38,455 bases of DNA from a virus. The translations under genes were made by a program, and so were the position numbers. Positions 1 to 7,035 of the stretch are shown here, one piece after another. How positions within the stretch are numbered: position 1 is the stretch's first letter; the number at the start of each line of letters is the position of its first letter. The stretch covers positions 1 through 38,455 of the IMG/VR virus record IMGVR_UViG_3300009528_000012. One strand, written 5' to 3'. Below the pieces are notes generated by a model. It saw only the letters and a list, made by a program, of their open reading frames with translations. It had not been told where the DNA came from and did not search any database.

Positions 1-123
1 AACCTGCTTGAAGCACCGACGGCGGTCAGTGCGCGGATTGCCTATCGCAAGAACATGCAGCAGATTGACCGCAAGAGCGACGTGCGCAACCTCTACACGC
101 GGCTCTATCCCTATGGCTACGGC
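1..123. repeat. Terminal direct repeat, left copy (circular junction)
   Basis: Bases 1-123 are identical to 38333-38455. The reading frame of the tail gene beginning at 37808 continues without interruption through the right copy and into base 1. This is the signature of a circular assembly cut open with an overlap, so the unique genome is about 38,332 bp. It could be a circularly permuted (headful) or a cohesive-end genome. A true 123-bp terminal repeat in the virion is less likely because the repeat lies inside a coding sequence. Confidence 0.93.
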
Positions 124-2472
124 GCGGGGGCCGCGCAGGTCGACATCTCCGGGATCGACCTGGCGGCGAAGGGTAGGCCCGGCTTCACTTCGGGCTCGGT
201 TGAGTTCACGGTCGATGAGGTCTTAACGGGAGCCTCATCTAGCGCGACGGCGAAGGTCAAGGCGTACAAGAAAGTCAAGGGGGCCTGGGGCGACGGCGAT
301 GCTGAGGGCGTTGTCTTCCTCTACGATATCAGCGGCACCTTCACCGACGGCGAGAACCTCAACGGCTCTGTCTCTGGGGACAACTGCGCGACGCTTGACT
401 CCTCACTTGAATGCGTCTACGCCGAGAACGTCACGAAGTACGGCGTGATTACCCGCAAGTGGGAAGATCAGCGGTACACCATCGCCGCGAACCTGTATGA
501 TGCAGCCGAGGAGAAGGTTGACGCCCACGCTATACCCGAGTTGACGTATGCGCTCAAGGCCGCCGATCTGCACAGATTGACTGGGCGTGGGCAATTCGTG
601 CTCGGGGATCTCGTGAAGGTCTACGACGAACCGCTGAGGATCGATGTCGATGAGAGGATCGTCACCCTCTCCAAGAAGGATGTCAAGGGCAAGCCGGGCG
701 ATCTCGGGATCCAGCTTGGCAACGCGGTCGAGAAGTTCCCCGACTTCGGGAGGATTGTCTACGCCGATGACCTCGATCAGGTGAAGGACGGCACGAAGTG
801 GGGCAGGGTGCTCTCGACGCAGATACTTGCTGGCGAGATACTCCTGTCGGCGGTGCCAGGTAGCACCGTCGGCGCGTTCCCTGCGACACCGACTGTGGCC
901 GGGCTGTACGTCGGCGCGACGCACTTCGGCTTCCACGATGGGACGAACTGGATCACCTACACGGATATCGGCGGCAAGGCCATGTGGGAGGGCATCGGCG
1001 GCGACAGCGGTCACATCCACTGGGATCCCGCAGGCGGCGGCTCACTCGACATCAAGGGGGCCGTCACGATTACCGCCGGGGCGGTCGGCGGGTTCAACGT
1101 CGATCCAACTGAGGGCCTCTACATAGGTACTGGCGCGACCCGCGTACAGATGAAACCTGGAGCGGGAATGTGGTGCGGAGCGACGGCCTTTGCCGATGCA
1201 CCGTGGAGAGTAAGCCCAGCGGGGGCGGTGACGTGTACCAACCTAACAATCACGGGCGGCTCTATCAACATCAACAGCGGTGTTTTCACAGTAAGCCCAG
1301 CGGGGGCGGTGACGTGTACCAACCTAACAATCACGGGCGGCTCTATCAACATCAACAGCGGTGTTTTCACAGTAAGCGCGGCGGGGGCGGTGGTAGCATC
1401 AAGCATCAGTTGCACGAATCTAGTTGTGGGTGCTGGCAGCTCATGGGGTGGGAATGTCCTTGGCACGGCCTATATCCCGAATCTGAGCGCTACGAAGATC
1501 ACTACCGACACGATGTCCGCTACTCGCATCTCCGGCGGGACAATCGGAGCCTGCACAATCTCGGCAGCTTATCTCACAACAGGCATACTCGACTTCGCCG
1601 CGATCAGCCGGACCGCCCTGTCGGTACTAAACACTGAACTCGCTGGCAGCATCTCATCCGACAAGATCGCTTCGATCAACGCCGATGTGATCACAGCGGG
1701 GACGCTCGACGCGGGCGTGGTGAACATCGTGAACCTGACCGTCACCGGCGTGATCACGTGCCAGGCGGGAAGCTCCTATGTCGGCAACGCCATCGGGACC
1801 GCGTATACCGCTGCTAAATGCCCCGTTGCGAACGCAGACCATACGGCTGACATCGTTAACGCGATGGCCTATAGGAGTGATATTAGGGCGGTTGACTGTG
1901 ACACGACTATCATCTCGGGTGGGAAGATCATCACGGGGCTGTTGACTGCGAACAATATCACAGCGGGTACGATGGCAGCCAACCGCATCTCTGGCGGAAC
2001 GATCGGAGCATGCATGATCTCGGCTGACAACATCACGACGGGTTCAATGTCAGCTGATCGCATCACGACCGGCGGCATGAACGCTGCCAGGATCACGGCG
2101 GGGACGATGTCAGTCGGCCGGATTACTATTGATCAGAATGTGAATTTTAAGCCAAATGCGACTTTACATAAACTATATGGAGTGGATACTATACTTTTTG
2201 GACCCGATGGATTAAGTTCGGGTATGAAGATTGGCCGCTCAGCTAGTGGGGGGCATTTGCTCTTACTCGGCAATGAGATTGACCTAACAGCAGCGCCTGG
2301 GCACGATATTAGCCTAATATCGGGCGACAATATCGTCATCGATGTTGCTGATGCTGACTATCCTATGTACATTAAGGATTGGGTAACTGCAGGTGGAGCG
2401 CAAGGAACAGCAGCAGGTAGAATAACGTTAATGTCAAATGGTATCACACGTTATCTGCGCTTATATACTTAA
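1..2472 (+). CDS. Tail-tip/minor structural protein, C-terminal 823 residues (continues from 37808)
   Basis: This is the downstream part of a 998-residue protein whose start lies at 37808. The frame is open from base 1 with no stop before 2470-2472. Residues encoded near 1-180 and 400-760 resemble the baseplate hub-like, endopeptidase-tail family of siphovirus minor structural proteins. In between (about 190-410) sits a small inserted domain rich in Gly/Thr/Asp. After 1180 the protein becomes a low-complexity, repeat-rich fibre: two perfect 27-residue repeats, then many short ITAGTM/RISGGTIGA-type repeats that suggest a beta-helical shaft. The last ~110 residues, from about 2140, are encoded by visibly more AT-rich DNA and probably form the host-contacting tip. 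The function is inferred from order (after tape measure and Dit) and architecture. The end overlaps the convergent gene at 2469-2939 by 4 bp. Confidence 0.85.
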   Translation, partial: NLLEAPTAVSARIAYRKNMQQIDRKSDVRNLYTRLYPYGYGAGAAQVDISGIDLAAKGRPGFTSGSVEFTVDEVLTGASSSATAKVKAYKKVKGAWGDGDAEGVVFLYDISGTFTDGENLNGSVSGDNCATLDSSLECVYAENVTKYGVITRKWEDQRYTIAANLYDAAEEKVDAHAIPELTYALKAADLHRLTGRGQFVLGDLVKVYDEPLRIDVDERIVTLSKKDVKGKPGDLGIQLGNAVEKFPDFGRIVYADDLDQVKDGTKWGRVLSTQILAGEILLSAVPGSTVGAFPATPTVAGLYVGATHFGFHDGTNWITYTDIGGKAMWEGIGGDSGHIHWDPAGGGSLDIKGAVTITAGAVGGFNVDPTEGLYIGTGATRVQMKPGAGMWCGATAFADAPWRVSPAGAVTCTNLTITGGSININSGVFTVSPAGAVTCTNLTITGGSININSGVFTVSAAGAVVASSISCTNLVVGAGSSWGGNVLGTAYIPNLSATKITTDTMSATRISGGTIGACTISAAYLTTGILDFAAISRTALSVLNTELAGSISSDKIASINADVITAGTLDAGVVNIVNLTVTGVITCQAGSSYVGNAIGTAYTAAKCPVANADHTADIVNAMAYRSDIRAVDCDTTIISGGKIITGLLTANNITAGTMAANRISGGTIGACMISADNITTGSMSADRITTGGMNAARITAGTMSVGRITIDQNVNFKPNATLHKLYGVDTILFGPDGLSSGMKIGRSASGGHLLLLGNEIDLTAAPGHDISLISGDNIVIDVADADYPMYIKDWVTAGGAQGTAAGRITLMSNGITRYLRLYT
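1210..1371 (+). repeat. Two perfect 81-bp tandem repeats in the tail fibre shaft
   Basis: Bases 1210-1290 and 1291-1371 are identical 81-bp copies, followed by a third copy that begins the same way at 1372 but diverges after about ten bases. Each copy encodes 27 residues, starting VSPAGAV and ending INSGVFT. Identity at synonymous positions shows a recent duplication or recombination, so copy number could vary between relatives and change fibre length. Confidence 0.9.
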
Positions 2473-2939
2473 AGGGATTTATCATCGACTATCGTCACAA
2501 AGTGCCATTGATCAACCCACCAATCTGGAGGAAGCCACATAGTGCGGTCAGGTTGCGATAGGTCATTCCAGTCAGGTGTAATGCTTTTAGGTGGTTCGAT
2601 ATTGACAAAAAACCGCGCGGGCCACATGAACCAACCCAGGGCATAAAATTGTTCAATATGATTGCTTTCATGGGCAAGACTCCAGTCTCCATGCGAACTT
2701 CCTTGTTGTTGCGCATTAAGCACTATCGCGTTTCCGTATGCGAAAGCATTGTAGCCAATAGTGTGAATAAGCGATTGGGGGGCCCAAACTGCAAACACCG
2801 GATCAACCGTCACCCTCACTTCATTGAGGGAGACAGAGCATCCTACCTCCCAGGAGTAGAGCTCGACATCACCTTGAAGCCCGAAGAGGAGGAGGACACA
2901 AACGGAGAGAATCGACAACAACGAAAACTCGATATGCAT
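2469..2939 (-). CDS. Membrane-anchored HExxH (zincin-like) protein, only antisense gene
   Basis: This encodes 156 residues. An N-terminal hydrophobic stretch (about residues 5-22, FSLLSILSVCVLLLFGLQG) looks like a signal or membrane anchor. The centre carries LAHESNHIEQ (about residues 88-97), an HExxHxxQ pattern seen in small zinc metallopeptidase-like domains such as the DUF4157 type. The C-terminus is Trp/Pro rich. An in-frame stop lies directly upstream of the ATG, so the start is fixed, but no strong Shine-Dalgarno is visible. It is the only convincing minus-strand gene, is AT-richer than its surroundings and converges on the tail gene, all signs of a separately acquired moron. It might act on the cell envelope (lysis or exclusion). 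A + strand frame at 2649-2972 overlaps it but lacks any recognisable feature. Substrate is unknown. Confidence 0.7.
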   Translation of the reverse strand: MHIEFSLLSILSVCVLLLFGLQGDVELYSWEVGCSVSLNEVRVTVDPVFAVWAPQSLIHTIGYNAFAYGNAIVLNAQQQGSSHGDWSLAHESNHIEQFYALGWFMWPARFFVNIEPPKSITPDWNDLSQPDRTMWLPPDWWVDQWHFVTIVDDKSL

Positions 2940-3005
2940 GATCGCTTACAAGATACATCTTTTTCTCTTTGATGTCAACCTTCCTGATTCCAAAGTGGGC
3001 AAGGC

Positions 3006-3034
3006 TTGATTTTCAACCCCGTTCGTGATAGACT
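3006..3034 (+). promoter_or_regulatory. Sigma70-type promoter of the short TIGR-like array
   Basis: TTGATT at 3006-3011 and TAGACT at 3029-3034 are separated by 17 bp. Transcription would start near 3041, seven bases before the first array repeat at 3048. Confidence 0.65.
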
Positions 3035-3047
3035 AATTTAGGTGACT

Positions 3048-3092
3048 TGCGAGCCACGCCTGACTTGAAACCCAAGGCACTCGTGCGAGTCA
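3048..3092 (+). repeat. TIGR-like array, one 36-bp unit (array 1)
   Basis: Repeat A TGCGAGCCA (3048-3056), spacer CGCCTGACT (3057-3065), repeat B TGAAACCCA (3066-3074), spacer AGGCACTCG (3075-3083), closing repeat A TGCGAGTCA (3084-3092, one substitution). Repeats and spacers are each exactly 9 bp, so one A-spacer-B-spacer unit is 36 bp. The same two repeats occur in the same alternation at 9037-9153. From established knowledge, TIGR arrays consist of alternating edge and loop repeats with two short spacers per unit and are processed to 36-nt tigRNAs that guide Nop-domain Tas proteins to DNA. The array sits between a promoter and an intrinsic terminator, which favours transcription on the + strand as an independent RNA of about 120 nt. 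Tas dependence is inference. Confidence 0.85.
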
Positions 3093-3111
3093 AAAGAGCT
3101 TAGAGGTAAGT

Positions 3112-3163
3112 ACCGACAGCGGTCGGTTGACTGGACCTCTCCTTTAACCAGGAGAGGCTTTTT
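3112..3163 (+). terminator. Two hairpins, the second an intrinsic terminator, after array 1
   Basis: ACCGAC (3112-3117) pairs with GTCGGT (3122-3127). Then CCTCTCCT (3136-3143) pairs perfectly with AGGAGAGG (3150-3157) around a 6-nt loop and is followed by CTTTTT. It would end the transcript carrying array 1 just before the gene at 3183. The same promoter, hairpin, terminator, gene layout recurs at 3796-3921 and 20897-21031. Confidence 0.8.
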
Positions 3164-3182
3164 GCATTAGAGGAGGCAAAGT

Positions 3183-3524
3183 ATGAGAAAGTTATGCGTG
3201 GGGACAATCATTACAGACACGGCGGGCGAGTCTATCGTTGGGGACGGTCAACCGATAACGGTCGGGATGAGCCTTCGCCAGTTGATCGAGCGGCAGAATC
3301 CTGGCAGCATGGCCGCGGCACGGACTTTGATTGGCGTGGGCGAAAAGATCGACCAATGCGAAGGCGATACGATCAAGCTCGAAAACGCTGAATACAACCA
3401 TCTCAAGGAACACTTCGATAAGAACCCCGGCTTTTTCACGACCGTTGCCTTTGTGTGTATCGGCGACGCCTTCGAGGAGGCCGACCGCCTGTACCGGGAG
3501 GGGGAGAAGAAGAAAGGAAAGTGA
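3183..3524 (+). CDS. Hypothetical 113-residue protein
   Basis: The ATG is preceded by AGAGGAGG with good spacing. The product is soluble-looking, with no signal peptide or membrane helix, and has a strongly charged C-terminus ending in EGEKKKGK. A Gly/Ile/Val-rich N-terminal strand region is followed by a helical segment around EYNHLKEHF. I do not recognise the family. It lies directly downstream of the array 1 terminator, so it needs read-through of that terminator or an unseen promoter. It heads a short run with the membrane protein at 3532, eight bases further on. Confidence 0.75.
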   Translation: MRKLCVGTIITDTAGESIVGDGQPITVGMSLRQLIERQNPGSMAAARTLIGVGEKIDQCEGDTIKLENAEYNHLKEHFDKNPGFFTTVAFVCIGDAFEEADRLYREGEKKKGK

Positions 3525-3531
3525 GGGGCCG

Positions 3532-3789
3532 ATGGACTGGAAGACCTTAGTACAAACGGGCGCTGCTGTCATTGTCACGGCCTTATTCCTTCGATTCCTT
3601 AAATGGCTTATTCCCCACATGGCCGACCGATCGATGAAGGCCGTTGTCGAGGTCATTCAGGACTTCAAGGTAATGCTAGCGAACCACATGGATCACCAGA
3701 CTAAAGAGCACAAGGCGTTTCTTAATGCCGAGAAGGAGCAGACCGATCTGTTGCGCAAGCTCAACGGCAACTCTCATCCTCAATCTTGA
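3532..3789 (+). CDS. Small single-pass membrane protein (holin-like candidate)
   Basis: This encodes 85 residues. One hydrophobic helix at about residues 9-28 (GAAVIVTALFLRFLKWLI) is followed by an amphipathic, coiled-coil-prone helix rich in Lys, Glu, His and Gln to the end. The ATG follows GTGAGGGG. Size, single helix with charged tail, and position just after the tail genes would suit a class III holin or a holin-associated protein. No catalytic lysin accompanies it, so this is inference. It could equally be a small envelope-modifying protein. A promoter begins seven bases after its stop. Confidence 0.75.
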   Translation: MDWKTLVQTGAAVIVTALFLRFLKWLIPHMADRSMKAVVEVIQDFKVMLANHMDHQTKEHKAFLNAEKEQTDLLRKLNGNSHPQS

Positions 3790-3795
3790 CCGGGG

Positions 3796-3824
3796 TTGAC
3801 TTTAGCTCTTTGATCGGGTACGAT
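3796..3824 (+). promoter_or_regulatory. Sigma70 promoter
   Basis: TTGACT (3796-3801) and TACGAT (3819-3824) are separated by 17 bp. The spacer segment TTGATCGGGTA recurs in the promoter at 7519, which suggests a shared promoter family. The start site would be near 3831. Confidence 0.75.
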
Positions 3825-3849
3825 AGTTAGGACATCTTAGGAGTAAGGT

Positions 3850-3905
3850 GGCGGCAAGAGCCGCCGGACCAAGCTCCTCCTGTGAAAAGGAGGGGCTTTT
3901 GTTTT
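3850..3905 (+). terminator. Leader hairpin followed by terminator-like hairpin
   Basis: GGCGGC (3850-3855) and GCCGCC (3860-3865) form a tight stem around AAGA. AGCTCCTCCT (3872-3881) pairs with AGGAGGGGCT (3888-3897) with one G-U pair, followed by TTTGTTTT. The hairpins lie between the promoter at 3796 and the gene at 3921, so the promoter appears to make either a ~75-nt terminated RNA or a conditional leader. Confidence 0.75.
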
Positions 3906-3920
3906 GTGAAGGAGGTAGAG

Positions 3921-4166
3921 ATGGAGTGGCTTAAGCAACGTGTAACTCGAATTATCGGTTTGCTCCTACACCAGGGCGGACCGCGACTGATCGGTTATTT
4001 CCTTACCAGGATCGATCCCACGCAGCTCGCCGACGCTATGCGGCCTCATCTACGGAGATTGATGGAGATGGCCGGACCTGATTGGCAAGCTCAATTCTCG
4101 ACGGCTCTGCGCAAGATCGCGGAGTTTGTCGATGAACTGGTGAATGATCCAAACACAGGAATTTAA
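3921..4166 (+). CDS. Hypothetical 81-residue helical protein
   Basis: The ATG at 3921 is chosen over an in-frame ATG at 3882 because it has a strong GAAGGAGG site 6-7 bases upstream, while the earlier start lies inside the terminator hairpin. The product is predominantly helical and amphipathic, with RIIGLLLHQGG near the N-terminus and DPTQLADAMRPHLRRLME in the middle. There is no clear transmembrane segment or known motif. It lies in the group of small proteins after the tail genes. Confidence 0.75.
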   Translation: MEWLKQRVTRIIGLLLHQGGPRLIGYFLTRIDPTQLADAMRPHLRRLMEMAGPDWQAQFSTALRKIAEFVDELVNDPNTGI

Positions 4167-4174
4167 GGGGCGGG

Positions 4175-4294
4175 ATGAAACTAGCAACGGCCCTTGCCAG
4201 GGCCGCATGGATAAGACATACCTCCTTGGATGCGGGGTTATCGTTTTGGGAGAGGGCGATAGCCCCGCTTTGTCATTACCCTCTCCGGGGGTGA
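4175..4294 (+). other. Two-hairpin spacer that also holds a 39-codon reading frame
   Basis: CGGCCCT (4188-4194) pairs with AGGGCCG (4199-4205) around TGCC. GCGGGGTTATCG (4232-4243) pairs with CGATAGCCCCGC (4257-4268), one G-U, and is followed by TTTG. The pair resembles the other leader and terminator structures of this genome. The same stretch is open from an ATG at 4175, after GGGGCGGG, to a TGA at 4292-4294, encoding a 39-residue peptide beginning MKLATALARAAW. I cannot decide between RNA element and small gene; the strong complementarity favours RNA. Confidence 0.45.
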
Positions 4295-4298
4295 GAAC

Positions 4299-4895
4299 AT
4301 GGACATTGATCTAACTGGAGTGGTATTAGCGATCATCGCGTTGATCGGAGGTTTTGCTCTATTTCGTAGTAAGAAAAGCAAACCATCTAAGCCGATAGAG
4401 CCCGTACCTAAGCCTTTGCCTAAGCCGACTTGTGGACCACCTGTTGTTTATGGCGCATTCATCAGTGGTGGTCCGTCCTATAGGTGGGGCGAAGGCGTCT
4501 TCCTCGACATGGGTTACCAGGTGCATGGCTGTGATTCGCTTGGTTACCCCGAAGCTGAATACGGCGCCCACAGCCCTGCGGGAAGACCGCTCACTTACGA
4601 GTGGCACGTCCAGCGCGAGGGGGCCGAAGAAGAGGACCCCGTATACGACCACAATGGGCGTGAAGTGGATGGGTTGAGAATTGCAGAACGCCTGGTGAAG
4701 TGGTACGTCGGGGGAGATCCCGGGATACCGGTGCGCTTTAATCCACTTGGCTGCGGCGACAATCCGACACCTCAGCCTGAACCAACCAAGCCGCCGAGCG
4801 AGTTCGCACAACTGACATGTATTGTGCGCGACGACTGTGGCAACGAAGTCAAGTGGACGCATACAGTCGGTATCCAGGCTAAGTGCGGCGGGTAA
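4299..4895 (+). CDS. Membrane-anchored Ig-like/PKD-like surface protein
   Basis: This encodes 198 residues. An N-terminal membrane helix (about residues 5-22, TGVVLAIIALIGGFALF) is followed by a basic stop, a Lys/Pro-rich linker (KPIEPVPKPLPKP) and a beta-rich domain. Strands such as LTYEWHVQ and LTCIVRDDCGN with several Cys and Trp residues look like an Ig/PKD fold, and a second Pro-rich segment lies near residue 155. The topology is N-in with the globular domain outside. The expected place is the host envelope, where it might hinder superinfection or aid lysis; neither is shown by sequence. Confidence 0.72.
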   Translation: MDIDLTGVVLAIIALIGGFALFRSKKSKPSKPIEPVPKPLPKPTCGPPVVYGAFISGGPSYRWGEGVFLDMGYQVHGCDSLGYPEAEYGAHSPAGRPLTYEWHVQREGAEEEDPVYDHNGREVDGLRIAERLVKWYVGGDPGIPVRFNPLGCGDNPTPQPEPTKPPSEFAQLTCIVRDDCGNEVKWTHTVGIQAKCGG

Positions 4896-5474
4896 ATGAT
4901 GAGTTATCGAGAGGTAGTGGAGAAGCACGGAAGCATCTCAGCGGCCGCAAGAGAGCTCAGCATATCTAGGACGACTTTTAGCCGGCGGCTGAGAAAGGAA
5001 GAAGCTGGAGTGATGCAGACGCCGCTGCAAGACGCTGTGAGGAAGTACGGGAACCCGTTTCGAGCGGCAAGGAAGCTTGGGATTCCCCAGGCAACGTTCT
5101 ACAAGCACCTGAAGAAGGAGCGTGAAGGGAAACCCGCATCGACAAAGGAACCCAAAAGGCAAAAGCGATCGAAGTCTCCCGGTCTCTCTGAGCAGGAGCT
5201 CCTGCAGCGCTACGATCCCACTGAGAAGACGCGTCATCTCATGCAGCAGATCCCCGCGCTCATCAAGCCAGGCCGATTTCTGCGCGACTATGACATCCGC
5301 AGGGCGCTCGGCTTTGGCGACGCGAGACTCTTTCGAGAGTTGGCCAGGGATCCCGACGAGGGCTTCATCAAGTATCAGTTTGTGATGGGTAATGAAGTGT
5401 GGTGGACCGATTCCAAGACAAAGGCCCGGATGCTCGGCCACTACAAGGCGAAGGAGGTGCCGATAAATGTCTGA
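4896..5474 (+). CDS. Tandem helix-turn-helix protein
   Basis: This encodes 192 residues. The ATG directly abuts the upstream TAA, and a second ATG follows at once, so the start may be 4896 or 4899. Two HTH units are visible: residues about 4-32 (HGSISAAARELSISRTTFSR) and about 44-72 (NPFRAARKLGIPQATFYKHL), followed by a basic linker rich in Lys/Arg/Pro/Ser and a C-terminal domain of about 90 residues. The coupling to a metallophosphoesterase, which it overlaps by 8 bp, is a pairing known from other phages. The pair may act together on DNA, but no specific role is established. Confidence 0.8.
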   Translation: MMSYREVVEKHGSISAAARELSISRTTFSRRLRKEEAGVMQTPLQDAVRKYGNPFRAARKLGIPQATFYKHLKKEREGKPASTKEPKRQKRSKSPGLSEQELLQRYDPTEKTRHLMQQIPALIKPGRFLRDYDIRRALGFGDARLFRELARDPDEGFIKYQFVMGNEVWWTDSKTKARMLGHYKAKEVPINV

Positions 5475-6516
5475 TGATAAATCTTTGAGCGAGAGAGAGC
5501 TGCTTGGCAAGGTCGACCCAGACCCGGAGCTCGTGTCTTTGCGCGAACAACTGTCGGAGGCCCTCTCTGATGTGAAGCGATTAAAGACACAAGTTGGCGA
5601 CGACGTAAGGCTCTTTGAAGCAGTGCGCAGCAACGTCGAGATCCTGGAGCCTTACCCCCGTGTCTCTATACCAAAGCCAACTCTGAAACACGCTCCTGTT
5701 GAGGCGGCACTGATCCTCTGCGATGCGCACTCCGAGGAGCTTGTGCTTGCGGAAGAGATTGAGGGGCTTGCATCATACGACTGGGAGACATTCGAGCAGC
5801 GCATGGCGAGCGTGCCTGAGAAGGCGGTCGAGCTTGTCAACATCATGCGTCAGGGCAGTCCTATCAAGAAGCTGCACGTCTGGATGCTTGGCGATTGGTT
5901 CGTTGGGCAGATCCTCCCTGACGAGCTTGGTTGGGGCTCGAGTATGCCGTTGCCGGCAGCCTTACCGCGAGCAAGCATGGTAGTAGCGGATGCCCTGATG
6001 CGCCTTGCTTCTCACTTTGAGGAAGTTGAGGTTGTCGGCATAGCAGGCAACCACGGACGTAACACGACACGGCCTGTGACGAAGATGACTGCTGACCGCA
6101 ACTGGGATTACTCGCTCTACTTGATTGCCCAGGCGATGACCGCGGACGAGGAGCGGATACACTGGACACTACCTAAATCGCGGGTGAAAGTCGTGGATGT
6201 GATGGGGTGGAAAAACGCGCTTACGCACGGTGATATTTGCCGGCGCACGCACACGATTCCCTACTTTGGGATCATCAACGCGATTCGCAAGCAACACGAC
6301 ACACGCCGCCGAACCACAGAGGACTTCGACTATGCGTGGATGGGGCACTGGCACCACTGGGGCCTGCTGGAGGGTGAGGTGATCATCTGCCCGCCTTTGA
6401 TCGGGCATTCACAGTTCTCGCAGTACGCTGTCCACGAACGAGCGCCGGCGCAACAGCTTCTCGCTTTCTTCTCAGAGAAGCACGCCCTGATGAGCATGTG
6501 GCCGATCAACCTGTAA
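5467..6516 (+). CDS. Calcineurin-like metallophosphoesterase
   Basis: This encodes 349 residues. The ATG has AAGGAGG upstream and overlaps the preceding gene by 8 bp. An N-terminal coiled coil (about residues 20-50) precedes the catalytic domain. Metal-binding motifs are in the usual order: CDAHSE (the D-x-H motif), MLGDWFVG (GD), GIAGNHGRN (GNH), LTHGD (H) and GHWHHWG (GHxH). Family members with this architecture in phages include nucleases and phosphodiesterases related to SbcD. The HTH partner upstream suggests a DNA substrate. The exact reaction cannot be read from the sequence. Confidence 0.88.
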   Translation: MSDDKSLSERELLGKVDPDPELVSLREQLSEALSDVKRLKTQVGDDVRLFEAVRSNVEILEPYPRVSIPKPTLKHAPVEAALILCDAHSEELVLAEEIEGLASYDWETFEQRMASVPEKAVELVNIMRQGSPIKKLHVWMLGDWFVGQILPDELGWGSSMPLPAALPRASMVVADALMRLASHFEEVEVVGIAGNHGRNTTRPVTKMTADRNWDYSLYLIAQAMTADEERIHWTLPKSRVKVVDVMGWKNALTHGDICRRTHTIPYFGIINAIRKQHDTRRRTTEDFDYAWMGHWHHWGLLEGEVIICPPLIGHSQFSQYAVHERAPAQQLLAFFSEKHALMSMWPINL

Positions 6517-6764
6517 TGAACTTCGAAGGTATGGACTTGGGCGTTTTCGATATCGAGGAGCCCGAGAAGGCCCTTGACGCCAACAAGATTTTCACCGTCG
6601 AGGAGACGAACGTTGGCGTGGTTATCATGCCAGATAGGTGTGAGATCGTCGGCTTCCAATGGGCACCGCCAGCTGACGGGAAGAACGACAAGGTGCATCT
6701 TTACGTGTACGTGCGGCGGCGGGGCACAGTGACGGGAGTGGTGCTATGGCCGACGAATTGCTGA
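6516..6764 (+). CDS. Hypothetical 82-residue protein
   Basis: The ATG at 6516 overlaps the TAA of the metallophosphoesterase (TAATG), indicating translational coupling. An in-frame GTG at 6498 is an alternative start adding six residues. The product is acidic at the N-terminus and beta-rich in the second half (GVVIMPDRCEIVGFQW, KVHLYVYVRRRG). No family was recognised. The next gene begins within its last codons. Confidence 0.65.
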   Translation: MNFEGMDLGVFDIEEPEKALDANKIFTVEETNVGVVIMPDRCEIVGFQWAPPADGKNDKVHLYVYVRRRGTVTGVVLWPTNC

Positions 6765-6934
6765 GAGATATTCTTTTGCATCTGCATGAGATCCAAAGAT
6801 CCTACAGAGACAGCATGGGTGGTGATGGCACTAAAGACACCTATGTCCCACAGTTATCGGCTAAAAAGGTGGACAAGCTGGCGGCGCGCGTGAAGAAGGA
6901 GGTGGCACGCCGTGAAGATCCCGACGTGTCCTAA
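6746..6934 (+). CDS. Hypothetical 62-residue protein
   Basis: The ATG lies inside the end of the previous gene with GGGAGTGG upstream. The N-terminal helix MADELLRDILLHLHEIQRSYRDS looks coiled-coil prone and the C-terminus is very basic (KKVDKLAARVKKEVARRE). It could be a small DNA- or protein-binding factor; the function is unknown. It overlaps the zinc-ribbon gene at 6912 by 23 bp. Confidence 0.65.
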   Translation: MADELLRDILLHLHEIQRSYRDSMGGDGTKDTYVPQLSAKKVDKLAARVKKEVARREDPDVS

Positions 6935-7025
6935 TCCTAACTGTGACTCGTCGAATGTCGTGGTGATCTACGAGGACCCGATCACGTGGGAATGTCAAGA
7001 GTGCGGCGAGGTGTTCGGAGAGTAG
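6912..7025 (+). CDS. Tiny zinc-ribbon protein
   Basis: This encodes 37 residues from a GTG that follows AAGGAGGTGG. Four cysteines in CPNPNC and CQEC, about 23 residues apart, form a classical zinc ribbon. The first knuckle has four intervening residues instead of two. Such mini-ribbons in phages often modulate transcription or replication proteins; the partner is unknown. It is one of a tight chain of overlapping small genes (6746-7237). Confidence 0.65.
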   Translation: MKIPTCPNPNCDSSNVVVIYEDPITWECQECGEVFGE

Positions 7026-7035
7026 GAGGTGCATC

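Noticed and set aside
1210-1380. Template repeat of a diversity-generating retroelement
   Set aside because: No reverse transcriptase in the genome, and the copies are identical rather than A-mutated.
1170-1637. Alternate-frame protein over the 81-bp repeats
   Set aside because: It arises because the 81-bp unit is a multiple of three and so keeps all frames open; the main tail frame explains the region.
2649-2972. 107-residue + strand frame opposite the HExxH gene
   Set aside because: No ribosome site or recognisable features, while the minus frame has a membrane anchor and the HExxHxxQ motif.
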